Source of the DNA: Hymenobacter setariae
GTDB lineage: Bacteria; Bacteroidota; Bacteroidia; Cytophagales; Hymenobacteraceae
Reading direction: 5' to 3'
DNA length: 64,000 nt
Assembly (NCBI RefSeq): GCF_007713685.1
Contig: NZ_VMRJ01000003.1
Span: 800,752 to 864,751, forward strand
Shown here: in pieces, positions 41,586-50,017 of the stretch
How positions within the stretch are numbered: the first letter of the stretch is position 1
How the letters are laid out: every line of letters starts with the position of its first letter
Position numbers and translations under genes: made by a program
The notes under the pieces: model-generated
What the model was told of the DNA's origin: nothing
Databases searched by the model: none
Seen by the model: the letters and a program-made list of their open reading frames with translations, nothing else

Positions 41586-44500
41586 ATGAAATACTGGAAG
41601 GGAATTGAAGAGCTGGATAATTCGCCGGAGTTCGCCAAGAACGCCTTCGCCGAATTTCCCGACTTTCTGCCGGTGAAGGAAAGCCGCGCTGGTGATGCCG
41701 AGGATACTTCGGTAGCACCGCGCCGCGACTTCCTAAAGCTCATGGGTTTCGGCGTAGCAGCAGCTACCCTAGCCGCTTGTGAAGCGCCGGTTCGCAAAGC
41801 AATCCCGTATCTCAACAAGCCGGAAGAGGTTGACCCAACCATTTCTAACTTCTACGCTTCAACTTACTTTACGGGCTCTGACTATAACGCTGTTTTGGTA
41901 AAAAACCGTGATGGTCGTCCAATCAAGCTAGAAGGCAACCCAGAGTCTCCCGTAACGCGTGGTGGCCTTTCAGCTCGTGCTCAAGCAGCTATTCTAAGTC
42001 TATACGACGGTGGCCGCTTGCAGCACTTTATGGCAAAAGGTAAGAAGGTCGATTTTGAAGAGGCCGACCGAGCCATTCGAGCTGGGTTGAACAGTGCTAC
42101 AGGTAAAATCACCATTGTATCGCCAACCATTATCAGCCCTAGCACTAAGCGGGCTATTGCTGCTTTTGCAGGAAGCCACCGCAATGTTGAGCACGTCATG
42201 TACGATGTCAACTCTGCGTCGGGGCTTCTGCAAGCCAATGGCGGCGTACTGCCTGCCTATGATTTCAGCCGTGCTAACGTTATTGTAAGCTTAGGTGCTG
42301 ATTTCTTGGGCACTTGGATATCTCCTGTTGAGTATTCTCGCCAGTATATCACTAACCGCAAGGTAAGAAGCGATGGGCCTGCAAAGCCTACTATGTCACG
42401 CCACTATCAGTTTGAAACTGCTTTATCCCTGAGTGGTTCCAATGCTGATATTCGTGTGCCAGTTAAGCCTTCGCAGATGGCGGCGGTCGTATTGGCATTG
42501 TATGGTGCAATCGTAGGTGGTGGGGCTGTGCCTACTTTGACGCCAGCTATCAACGAGAAGATTAAGACTGCTGCTGCTGAGCTGCAAAACAACCGGGGCG
42601 CTTCGCTCGTGGTAGCTGGCTCTAACGACCCTGCTGTTCAATCTTTGGTAGCAGCTATCAACCAAAGCCTCGGCAACGTAGGTACAACGGTCGATTTAAC
42701 TAACCCATCCTATGTGCGTCAGGGCGATGATGCACGCATGGCTCAGTTCGTTCGTGACCTCAATAATGGTGCTATTAGCGCTGTATTCTTTTACAACGCA
42801 AACCCAGTATACAACCACCCTCTAGGTGCTCAGATTAAGGCTGGTATTGCAAAAGCTGCGTTGAGTGTATCGCTCAATGACCGTCTTGATGAAACTGGTT
42901 CGCTATGTCAATACCAGACTCCTGATAGCCATTGGCTGGAGTCGTGGAATGACTATGAGCCTAAACGTGGTTTCCTGAGCCTCGCTCAACCTGCGATTAC
43001 CCCTATCTTCAAAACCCGTCAAGGGCAGGAGAGCTTCTTGCGGTGGGCTGGTTCTAACGAGACCTACTACAACTTCCTGAAAGCAGGCTGGCGTAATGTG
43101 CTTGGTGCCAATGGTTTCCAAGCTGCTTGGGACAAAGCAGTACATGATGGTGTTGCTACCGGTACCGCTTTAGCTGTAGCTCCAGCTTTCTCTTCGCCCG
43201 TAATCGGTGCAGCCGAAGCAGTAAGCCGTCTACGTAATGTGACTGCTGCTCCAGCCGGTACGGTAGAGCTTGCACTATACGAAAAAGTTGGTATTGGTGA
43301 AGGAGGCGTAGAAGCTAATAATCCCTTCTTGCAAGAGTTGCCTGACCCCATCTCTAAAGCCACTTGGGGTAACTATGTAGCTGTGCCCCGTGCTATGGCA
43401 GTAGCTAATAAATGGGAGCAGGGTGACGTATTGAGTGTTAGTGCTGCTGGAGTAGCCAAGCCGCTCAACCTACCAGTGCTAATTCAGCCAGGTCAAGCTG
43501 ACGGTACTGTTAGTATCGCTGTTGGATATGGCCGCATGATGGCCGGCCGAGTTGGTGACAACGTTGGCGAAAACGCTTTCCCCTTTGCTCAGGTTGGTAA
43601 GGATGGTATTGTCTACACAAATGCTGTAACGCTGAAAGCTACAGGCGCTAATAGCCCTATCGCGCAGACGCAGACTCACCATACTATCATGGACCGCCGT
43701 GAGGTGGTACAGGAAAATACGTTAGCAAAGTATCGCGAGAATCCGAAAGAAGTAACGGAATACGAGCGGATTGCTACGCCTGAAGGCTTAGAAAAACCCA
43801 GTAAGGTTTCGCTCTGGCAGGATTATCAGTATAATGACCACCATTGGGGAATGGCAATTGACCTCAATTCGTGCATTGGCTGTGGCTCTTGCGTAATTGG
43901 GTGCCAAACCGAAAACAACATTGCCGTTGTAGGAAAGCAGCAGGTTATCAATCGCCGCGAGATGCACTGGATGCGTATCGATCGCTACTATAGCTCAAAC
44001 GCGCATAAAAGTGATTTTGACGAAAAAGGCAAGCTGGATACTTATGCAGCTATGGAAGACCCCTCGGATAACCCGCAGGTCGTATTCCAGCCGATGCTTT
44101 GCCAGCACTGCAACCACGCGCCTTGCGAAACGGTGTGCCCTGTACTAGCTACCACGCACAGCTCGGAAGGTCTCAATCAGATGACCTACAACCGTTGCGT
44201 AGGTACCCGCTACTGCGCTAACAACTGCCCTTATAAAGTGCGTCGCTTTAACTGGTTCTCTTACTACTCTAACGAGAAGTTTGAGGACGTTAACGGCCAC
44301 ATGTTCACTGACCTAGGCCGGATGGTGCTGAACCCTGACGTAACTGTACGGGCTCGTGGCGTGATGGAAAAATGCTCTTTCTGCGTACAGCGCATTCAGC
44401 TAGGTAAGTTGGAAGCCAAGAAGCAGAAGCGTCGCCCACTCGATGGAGAAGTTGTAGCTGCTTGTGCACAGTCATGCCCCACCGAAGCAATTCTCTTTGG

Positions 44501-44669
44501 CGATATGCGTGACCCTAGCAGCCGTATCAGCAAGCTGTTGAAGCGCGAAGATGGCGAGCGTGCATTCCACGTGTTGGATTCTATCAACGTGCAGCCCAAC
44601 GTTACGTACCTGACTAAAATCCGCAATGTAGAGCAGTCGGCATTCTTCCCAGAAGAAAAGCCAGCCTAA
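41586..44669 (+). CDS. actB: alternative complex III subunit ActB, molybdopterin-type fold plus 4Fe-4S ferredoxin domain
   Basis: 1027 residues from the ATG at 41586. A Tat-like leader lies internally (RRDFLKLMGFGVAAATLAAC), as in the TAT-variant-translocated group. Residues about 75-700 resemble a molybdopterin oxidoreductase but in ACIII lack the cofactor. The C-terminal part (about 750-1000) is an NrfC-like iron-sulfur domain with CIGCGSCVIGCQ, CQHCNHAPCETVCP, CANNCPYKV and CSFCVQRI clusters. It transfers electrons from quinol sites in ActC and ActF to ActA. It follows actA by 121 bp. Confidence 0.95.
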   Translation: MKYWKGIEELDNSPEFAKNAFAEFPDFLPVKESRAGDAEDTSVAPRRDFLKLMGFGVAAATLAACEAPVRKAIPYLNKPEEVDPTISNFYASTYFTGSDYNAVLVKNRDGRPIKLEGNPESPVTRGGLSARAQAAILSLYDGGRLQHFMAKGKKVDFEEADRAIRAGLNSATGKITIVSPTIISPSTKRAIAAFAGSHRNVEHVMYDVNSASGLLQANGGVLPAYDFSRANVIVSLGADFLGTWISPVEYSRQYITNRKVRSDGPAKPTMSRHYQFETALSLSGSNADIRVPVKPSQMAAVVLALYGAIVGGGAVPTLTPAINEKIKTAAAELQNNRGASLVVAGSNDPAVQSLVAAINQSLGNVGTTVDLTNPSYVRQGDDARMAQFVRDLNNGAISAVFFYNANPVYNHPLGAQIKAGIAKAALSVSLNDRLDETGSLCQYQTPDSHWLESWNDYEPKRGFLSLAQPAITPIFKTRQGQESFLRWAGSNETYYNFLKAGWRNVLGANGFQAAWDKAVHDGVATGTALAVAPAFSSPVIGAAEAVSRLRNVTAAPAGTVELALYEKVGIGEGGVEANNPFLQELPDPISKATWGNYVAVPRAMAVANKWEQGDVLSVSAAGVAKPLNLPVLIQPGQADGTVSIAVGYGRMMAGRVGDNVGENAFPFAQVGKDGIVYTNAVTLKATGANSPIAQTQTHHTIMDRREVVQENTLAKYRENPKEVTEYERIATPEGLEKPSKVSLWQDYQYNDHHWGMAIDLNSCIGCGSCVIGCQTENNIAVVGKQQVINRREMHWMRIDRYYSSNAHKSDFDEKGKLDTYAAMEDPSDNPQVVFQPMLCQHCNHAPCETVCPVLATTHSSEGLNQMTYNRCVGTRYCANNCPYKVRRFNWFSYYSNEKFEDVNGHMFTDLGRMVLNPDVTVRARGVMEKCSFCVQRIQLGKLEAKKQKRRPLDGEVVAACAQSCPTEAILFGDMRDPSSRISKLLKREDGERAFHVLDSINVQPNVTYLTKIRNVEQSAFFPEEKPA

Positions 44670-44719
44670 GCTGCAGATAGCCTGATTACCAAGAGTTAAG
44701 TCTTTAATTATTCATCATT

Positions 44720-46195
44720 ATGCAGCACGTATCACCTGTACGCGAGCCGCTCGTAACGAGTGGCAAGACGTACCACGACGTAACTCAGGATATCTGCTAC
44801 CAAGTAGAAGCTGCCCCGAACGTTCGGTGGATGGGCGCCTTGGCTGTAGCCCTGGTTCTGCTAGGCGTTTTCTTCTACTCTGTTTACCGTACTCTATGGT
44901 ATGGTATCGGCGAGTGGGGTCTCAATAAAACCATTGGTTGGGCCTGGGACATCACCAACTTCGTATGGTGGGTAGGTATCGGCCACGCCGGCACACTGAT
45001 TTCTGCAGTACTGTTGCTGTTCCGTCAGAAATGGCGGTCGTCCATCAACCGGGCAGCAGAAGCTATGACGATTTTCGCCGTAATCTGCGCTGCTATGTTC
45101 CCGGTGTTGCACATGGGACGCCCTTGGCTCGCTTTCTACGTTTTCCCGTTGCAAAATACCCTAGGGTCGTTGTGGGCAAACTTCAATTCGCCCCTACTGT
45201 GGGACGTATTCGCTATCTCTACCTATTTCACAGTATCACTGGTATTCTGGTACACTGGTCTAGTACCAGACTTTGCTACCATCCGTGACCGTGCTAAGGG
45301 TAAAATTGCTAAAGTAAGCTACTCGCTATTAAGCTTCGGTTGGACTGGCTCGGCCAAGCATTGGTCGCGGTATGAGACAGTGTCCTTGATTCTGGCTGGT
45401 GTTTCAACGCCTCTAGTGCTCTCGGTACACACTATCGTATCAATGGACTTTGCAACTTCAGTAGTACCAGGTTGGCACACCACCATTTTCCCGCCTTACT
45501 TCGTAGCAGGTGCTATCTTCTCGGGTTTCGCAATGGTACTTACGCTGATGCTTATCACCCGCGTAGTATTCAAACTAGAAGATTACATCACATTGGAGCA
45601 CATTGCCCTCATGAACAAAATCATGATGACTACTGGCTCTATTGTGGGTGTAGCTTACATTACCGAGTTTTTCATCGCTTGGTATTCGCAGGTTGAGTAT
45701 GAGCAGTACTGCTTCATCAACCGTGCTACTGGTCCATACTGGTGGGCGTATGCCAGCATGATGACCTGCAACGTTATTACTCCACAGCTGGTATGGTTCC
45801 GTCGGGTTCGTTATAGTATTCTGCTCACGTTCATCCTGTCTATCATCGTGAACATCGGGATGTGGTTCGAGCGCTTTGTAATCATTGTGTCCTCGCTACA
45901 CCGCGACTACCTCCCTTCCTCGTGGGCAATGTTCTCGCCAACTAGCATCGACGTAGGTGTCTATGTAGGTACCATTGGTTTGTTCTTCACGCTGTTCTTG
46001 CTTTTCGCTAAGTTCTTCCCTGTTATTAACATGGCAGAAGTTAAGACTATCCTGAAGTACACCGTTAACGATGGCCCTACTTACGGTGGTACTAATGATG
46101 GCTCACAATCGGCCAGCCGTCGTAATTCGCCGACACCTTATTCTACGCCCGGTGTTCCTGCTTCGGCACCTGTAAACTACGACAAACATGACTAA
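44720..46195 (+). CDS. actC: alternative complex III subunit ActC (NrfD/polysulfide-reductase-like)
   Basis: A 491-residue membrane protein with about ten transmembrane helices and the NrfD-family signature segments (WVGIGHAGTLISAVLLL, HMGRPWLAFYVFPLQN). It forms one of the quinol-oxidising membrane subunits beside ActB and contributes to proton coupling. The C-terminus is a Ser/Pro-rich cytoplasmic tail. Its stop codon overlaps the actD start by 8 nt, so the two are translationally coupled. Confidence 0.95.
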   Translation: MQHVSPVREPLVTSGKTYHDVTQDICYQVEAAPNVRWMGALAVALVLLGVFFYSVYRTLWYGIGEWGLNKTIGWAWDITNFVWWVGIGHAGTLISAVLLLFRQKWRSSINRAAEAMTIFAVICAAMFPVLHMGRPWLAFYVFPLQNTLGSLWANFNSPLLWDVFAISTYFTVSLVFWYTGLVPDFATIRDRAKGKIAKVSYSLLSFGWTGSAKHWSRYETVSLILAGVSTPLVLSVHTIVSMDFATSVVPGWHTTIFPPYFVAGAIFSGFAMVLTLMLITRVVFKLEDYITLEHIALMNKIMMTTGSIVGVAYITEFFIAWYSQVEYEQYCFINRATGPYWWAYASMMTCNVITPQLVWFRRVRYSILLTFILSIIVNIGMWFERFVIIVSSLHRDYLPSSWAMFSPTSIDVGVYVGTIGLFFTLFLLFAKFFPVINMAEVKTILKYTVNDGPTYGGTNDGSQSASRRNSPTPYSTPGVPASAPVNYDKHD

Positions 46196-46715
46196 GCGCT
46201 TTGCTCTCGGCATCTTCGAGGATGAAGATGTGCTCCTCCACGCAATTGATAATGTTCGCGGCGCGGGAGTTAAGATTTACGATGTTTTCTCTCCTTACCC
46301 AGTCCACGGCATTGATGATGCCCTAGGTATTGAGCGGTCGCGTTTGCCTATTGCAGCCTTCTTCTATGGCTTGTGCGGTTTGTCTTTCGCACTGTGGATG
46401 CAGATATATATGTTGGGTTTTGACTGGCCAATGATTATTGGTGGTAAGCCTAATATCGCTTTACCGGCCTTTATTCCGGTTAGCTTCGAATTGACAGTGT
46501 TTTTTACCTGCCACGGCATGGTAATCACTTTCTATACTATCTCGAAGTTGTACCCACGCATCAAAACGCCAGTGCTGGATGCGCGCTCGACCGACGACAA
46601 ATTTGTAGTAGCTATTGAACTGGATGAAACCAGCTCGCAGTTGCCGAAATTGACTCAGTTGCTTCGCGAAAACGGAGCCAGCGAAGTCAATCAAAAGGAA
46701 ATGACCAAATTCTAA
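46188..46715 (+). CDS. actD: alternative complex III subunit ActD (DUF3341)
   Basis: A 175-residue protein with DUF3341 features: GIFEDEDVLLHAIDNVRGAG at the N-terminus, YPVHGID, two transmembrane helices (about 60-85 and 98-122) and a cytosolic C-terminal domain ending EMTKF. It is a structural membrane subunit of ACIII that contacts ActC. The start overlaps actC by 8 nt and the stop shares one base with the actE start. Confidence 0.94.
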   Translation: MTKRFALGIFEDEDVLLHAIDNVRGAGVKIYDVFSPYPVHGIDDALGIERSRLPIAAFFYGLCGLSFALWMQIYMLGFDWPMIIGGKPNIALPAFIPVSFELTVFFTCHGMVITFYTISKLYPRIKTPVLDARSTDDKFVVAIELDETSSQLPKLTQLLRENGASEVNQKEMTKF

Positions 46716-47470
46716 TGATGTCGCCTTCCCTCAAACACGGGCTGTACGCGGCCTCCTTGCTGCTGAGTACCGGCCTTGGAGCTTGCTCGACGCGTGCCGA
46801 CGACCCTGGTGTAGAATATGCGCCGGAGATGTACGAGTCTATCCCTTACGAGCCGCTACGCCAAACAAGCTACAACAAGATTAACGCTTTTGGCATCAAC
46901 GAGCGTACTCCAGCTACTGGTACTGTGCCTCGTGGTAAGCTTAACTACTACGATCACATTCCCAAGGATAGTGTGCGGATAGCAGAGCGCCAGTTGAGCA
47001 ATCCTTATCCTTATACCAAGGCGAACCTTGAGGAAGGACAAGTTTTGTATACTCGCAATTGCCAACATTGCCACGGTGAAAGCGGTAAAGGTGATGGACC
47101 TGTAGGTCAAAAATTTAAGGGCGTACCCAATTACTCTTCGGGCGCTTATAAGACAATGAATGATGGCCACATCTATCATGTCATCCAATGGGGACGTAAC
47201 CGTATGATGCCGCATGGCTCGCAGGTAAATCCAGAGGAGCGTTGGAAAATAGCAATGTACGTTCACGTACTACAGCTTAATAATGACCCTGCAGACCTTC
47301 CTAAGCTTGTAAAAGTTGGGGCAGAGAAACCAACTACCGATACTGAAGCAGGCAATAGCTCTCAGCAAACTGATGGAGCCAACCAAAAGGCCGAAGGTCA
47401 AGCACAAGCAGGTACTGGTTCTGAGACACCTGGCCAGGGCAACACCAAGGCTCATAACGGCTCGATGTAA
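46715..47470 (+). CDS. actE: alternative complex III subunit ActE, monoheme cytochrome c lipoprotein
   Basis: A 251-residue lipoprotein (lipobox LGAC near residue 24) with one class I cytochrome c domain: CQHCH near residue 114, GKGDGPVG, and an axial Met in NRMMPHGSQV. The last 50 residues are a Gln/Gly/Ala-rich flexible tail. It probably relays electrons from ActA toward the CuA centre of CoxB. The start overlaps the actD stop. Confidence 0.93.
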   Translation: MMSPSLKHGLYAASLLLSTGLGACSTRADDPGVEYAPEMYESIPYEPLRQTSYNKINAFGINERTPATGTVPRGKLNYYDHIPKDSVRIAERQLSNPYPYTKANLEEGQVLYTRNCQHCHGESGKGDGPVGQKFKGVPNYSSGAYKTMNDGHIYHVIQWGRNRMMPHGSQVNPEERWKIAMYVHVLQLNNDPADLPKLVKVGAEKPTTDTEAGNSSQQTDGANQKAEGQAQAGTGSETPGQGNTKAHNGSM

Positions 47471-47482
47471 TTTTTGATAGAT

Positions 47483-48796
47483 ATGGCAACTCTGACACAT
47501 CATCACGAGCCCGTTGTAGCCGAGCACTTAGGAGAGCATCCGGGCTTACAACGCACGTTCGTTACCATTATAATAGCTGGTGTTATCGTTCTAGCTCTCG
47601 GCTTATTGGCTGCTTTTATGGGCTGGGGCGAACACCATGAAGCAGCTGGCCACATGGCCACTGCCGCTGGTCACGCTGAACATAGCGGCAGCCCTATCTG
47701 GTTGAAACGCTTGCTGGTCAGCTTATGGCACAGCAACGTTTTTCTAATCGGTGTTTCGGTAGTAGGTACGGTCTTCATGGCTATCCAATATGTGGCATAC
47801 GCTGGCTGGTCAGTAGTAATCAAGCGCATTAATGAAGCCTTGAGCGCATGGATACTTCCTGGAGGTGTCATCATGGTGCTAGTCTTCGCAGCTAGCCTTA
47901 TCAACCATGACCTATTCCATTGGACCGTACCGGGTATTATGGATAAGAATAGTGCAAATTATGACGCTATCATTGCGGGTAAAGGCGGCTTCCTCAGCAT
48001 TCCTTTCTATCTGATTCGCATGCTGTCTTATCTATTCATCTGGTGGACCTTCTCTCAACGGTTGCGTCAGCTGTCTATACAAGAGGACCTGAATGGCGGT
48101 ACCAGCTATTTCCATACTAGCATCACGACAGCAGCTCTCTTCCTAGTGCTGTTTGCTGTAACCTCTTCTATGTCGGCTTGGGACTGGGTTATGTCTGTAG
48201 ACGTACACTGGTTTAGCACCATGTTTGGCTGGTATGTATTCGCTTCTTGGTGGGTATCTGGTATTGCGGCAACTACACTAATTGCTATCTACTTGAAGCA
48301 AGCCGGTTACCTACGTATGCTGAATTCCAACCATTTTCATGACTTAGGTAAGTTCATGTTTGGCTTTAGCATTTTCTGGACCTACGTATGGTTTTCGCAG
48401 TTCATGCTCATTTGGTATGCTAACCTCCCTGAAGAATCGGTGTATTTTAACCAGCGCTTAGGTGGGTTCGATGGCCGATACACGTGGATGTTTTACGGTA
48501 ATCTACTTATCAATTTTGCTTTCCCTTTCTTGGCATTGATGACGCGAGATGCAAAGCGTCAGATGATTATGCTCAAGATAGTATGTATCGCTATATTAGT
48601 AGGCCACTGGTCTGACTTTTATTTGATGTTCATGCCGGGCACTATGAAAGGAGAAAATGGGTTCCTGATTGAGATTGGTGTAGCGCTAATCCTACTAGGT
48701 GCTTTCTTGATACTTGTGACACGTCGTTTGGCTTCAGCGTCACTAGTACCTGTTAATCACCCTTTCATAGAAGAAAGCGTTCACCACACGACTTAA
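47483..48796 (+). CDS. actF: alternative complex III subunit ActF (NrfD-like quinol:cytochrome c oxidoreductase subunit)
   Basis: 437 residues from the ATG at 47483 (an upstream TTG is rejected). It is a polytopic membrane protein, paralogous to ActC, with about ten helices and LFAVTSSMSAWDWVMSVDVHW and TYVWFSQFMLIWYANLPEE, typical of ActF. A His-rich N-terminus and periplasmic loop (LTHHHEP, GEHHEAAGH, GHAEHSG) are present. It is a second quinol/proton module of ACIII. It is followed by an inverted repeat before coxB. Confidence 0.93.
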   Translation: MATLTHHHEPVVAEHLGEHPGLQRTFVTIIIAGVIVLALGLLAAFMGWGEHHEAAGHMATAAGHAEHSGSPIWLKRLLVSLWHSNVFLIGVSVVGTVFMAIQYVAYAGWSVVIKRINEALSAWILPGGVIMVLVFAASLINHDLFHWTVPGIMDKNSANYDAIIAGKGGFLSIPFYLIRMLSYLFIWWTFSQRLRQLSIQEDLNGGTSYFHTSITTAALFLVLFAVTSSMSAWDWVMSVDVHWFSTMFGWYVFASWWVSGIAATTLIAIYLKQAGYLRMLNSNHFHDLGKFMFGFSIFWTYVWFSQFMLIWYANLPEESVYFNQRLGGFDGRYTWMFYGNLLINFAFPFLALMTRDAKRQMIMLKIVCIAILVGHWSDFYLMFMPGTMKGENGFLIEIGVALILLGAFLILVTRRLASASLVPVNHPFIEESVHHTT

Positions 48797-48812
48797 CATC
48801 ATAGAATACAGC

Positions 48813-48879
48813 AGCTAGAAGTTGATAGTCAGTTAGTAACTGTTCTGTTTTTCTAGCTTCCAGCTCCTGACTTCTAGCT
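48813..48879. repeat. inverted repeat between actF and coxB
   Basis: AGCTAGAA-(7 nt)-GTCAG at 48813-48832 pairs with CTGACTTCTAGCT at 48867-48879. A second TTCTAGCT copy lies at 48851-48858, giving alternative pairings. There is no T-run, so it looks like a REP-type hairpin inside the operon. Confidence 0.6.
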
Positions 48880-48887
48880 TATATTCA

Positions 48888-49988
48888 ATGACTGCTTTAA
48901 CAATCCTCTTGGTGCTGGTCCTCTTGCTAGTCGTTTTCGGCTTGCTGTTCCGGCTCCAAATTCTGACCTCTATCTTTTCCGGCACTTACGTCCGAGAGAT
49001 TGGCATGAGCAATCGCATTAATGCGGTGTTGATGCTAGTGTTCATGGTAGTAGGGGGAGCGGCGTTCTTTTGGTCTTTCTCGGAGAACTTCAACAAAATG
49101 AATCCGCCTGTGGCGTCTATTCATGGTCATGCCATGGAGCGGATGTTCTGGACTACAATGACCGTTATCGGCATTGCCTTCGTCCTTACACAAGCTTTGC
49201 TGTTCGTTTACTCATATAAGTACCAGCATAAAGAAGGCCGCCGAGCGTATTTCTTTGCTCACAATAACACCATTGAGGTAGTTTGGACCATCATCCCAGC
49301 TATTGTAATGGCTTCATTGATTTTTGCAGGTTGGAAAGCTTGGACTCGCATTACGGGGCCAGCTCCTAAGGACTCGGTAGTAGTTGAATTGATGGGTAAG
49401 CAGTTCAACTGGCTTGTCCGTTACCCAGGCCGTGATATGAAGCTTGGTGTTATAAACTATCGCCTCATTGATGCTTCAAATGACTTTGGCTTTGACTTGA
49501 GCGATAAAGCTGCTCTTGATGACTTCACTAGCACTGAGATTCACGTGCCTAAAGGGCACCCAGTGTTGATTAAAATTCGTTCTCGCGACGTATTACACGC
49601 CGTATATATGCCGCATTTCCGCGTACAGATGTATGCTGTACCTGGTATGCCTACTCGCTTTTGGTTCACGCCAACAATGACGACCGACGAAATGCGGGCG
49701 CACTTAGGCAACCCAAAGTTCGATTATGAGCTAGCATGTAATCAGATTTGTGGAGCAAGCCATTTCGCAATGAAAGCTAAGCTCATTGTGGATGAGCCAG
49801 ATGATTACCAAGCTTGGTATGCTAAGCAAAGCCCTAATTCCGCTAACGCTGATATGATGGCTTCTTATAAGCAAACTAGTCAGAATGCAGGTCTAGGTAA
49901 AGGTGGCAGCCTGGGTGCTAAAGCCGCTGCCATTGAAGAAACTGGCGAAACCCCTGCTGCTCCTTTATCGGCGCAGACTGCGATGTAA
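48888..49988 (+). CDS. coxB: cytochrome c oxidase subunit II
   Basis: A 366-residue protein with an extra N-terminal hydrophobic segment, two transmembrane helices (about 52-75 and 92-115) and a periplasmic cupredoxin domain. CuA ligands are visible: HAVYMPHF and CNQICGASHFAM (two Cys, His, Met). There is no CxxCH, so it is an aa3-type rather than a caa3-type subunit. It accepts electrons from ACIII cytochromes and passes them to CoxA. The C-terminus is a low-complexity Ala/Thr tail. coxA follows after 29 bp. Confidence 0.96.
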   Translation: MTALTILLVLVLLLVVFGLLFRLQILTSIFSGTYVREIGMSNRINAVLMLVFMVVGGAAFFWSFSENFNKMNPPVASIHGHAMERMFWTTMTVIGIAFVLTQALLFVYSYKYQHKEGRRAYFFAHNNTIEVVWTIIPAIVMASLIFAGWKAWTRITGPAPKDSVVVELMGKQFNWLVRYPGRDMKLGVINYRLIDASNDFGFDLSDKAALDDFTSTEIHVPKGHPVLIKIRSRDVLHAVYMPHFRVQMYAVPGMPTRFWFTPTMTTDEMRAHLGNPKFDYELACNQICGASHFAMKAKLIVDEPDDYQAWYAKQSPNSANADMMASYKQTSQNAGLGKGGSLGAKAAAIEETGETPAAPLSAQTAM

Positions 49989-50017
49989 GTTGATTTTTAC
50001 GGATAACTGTTTTTTAT

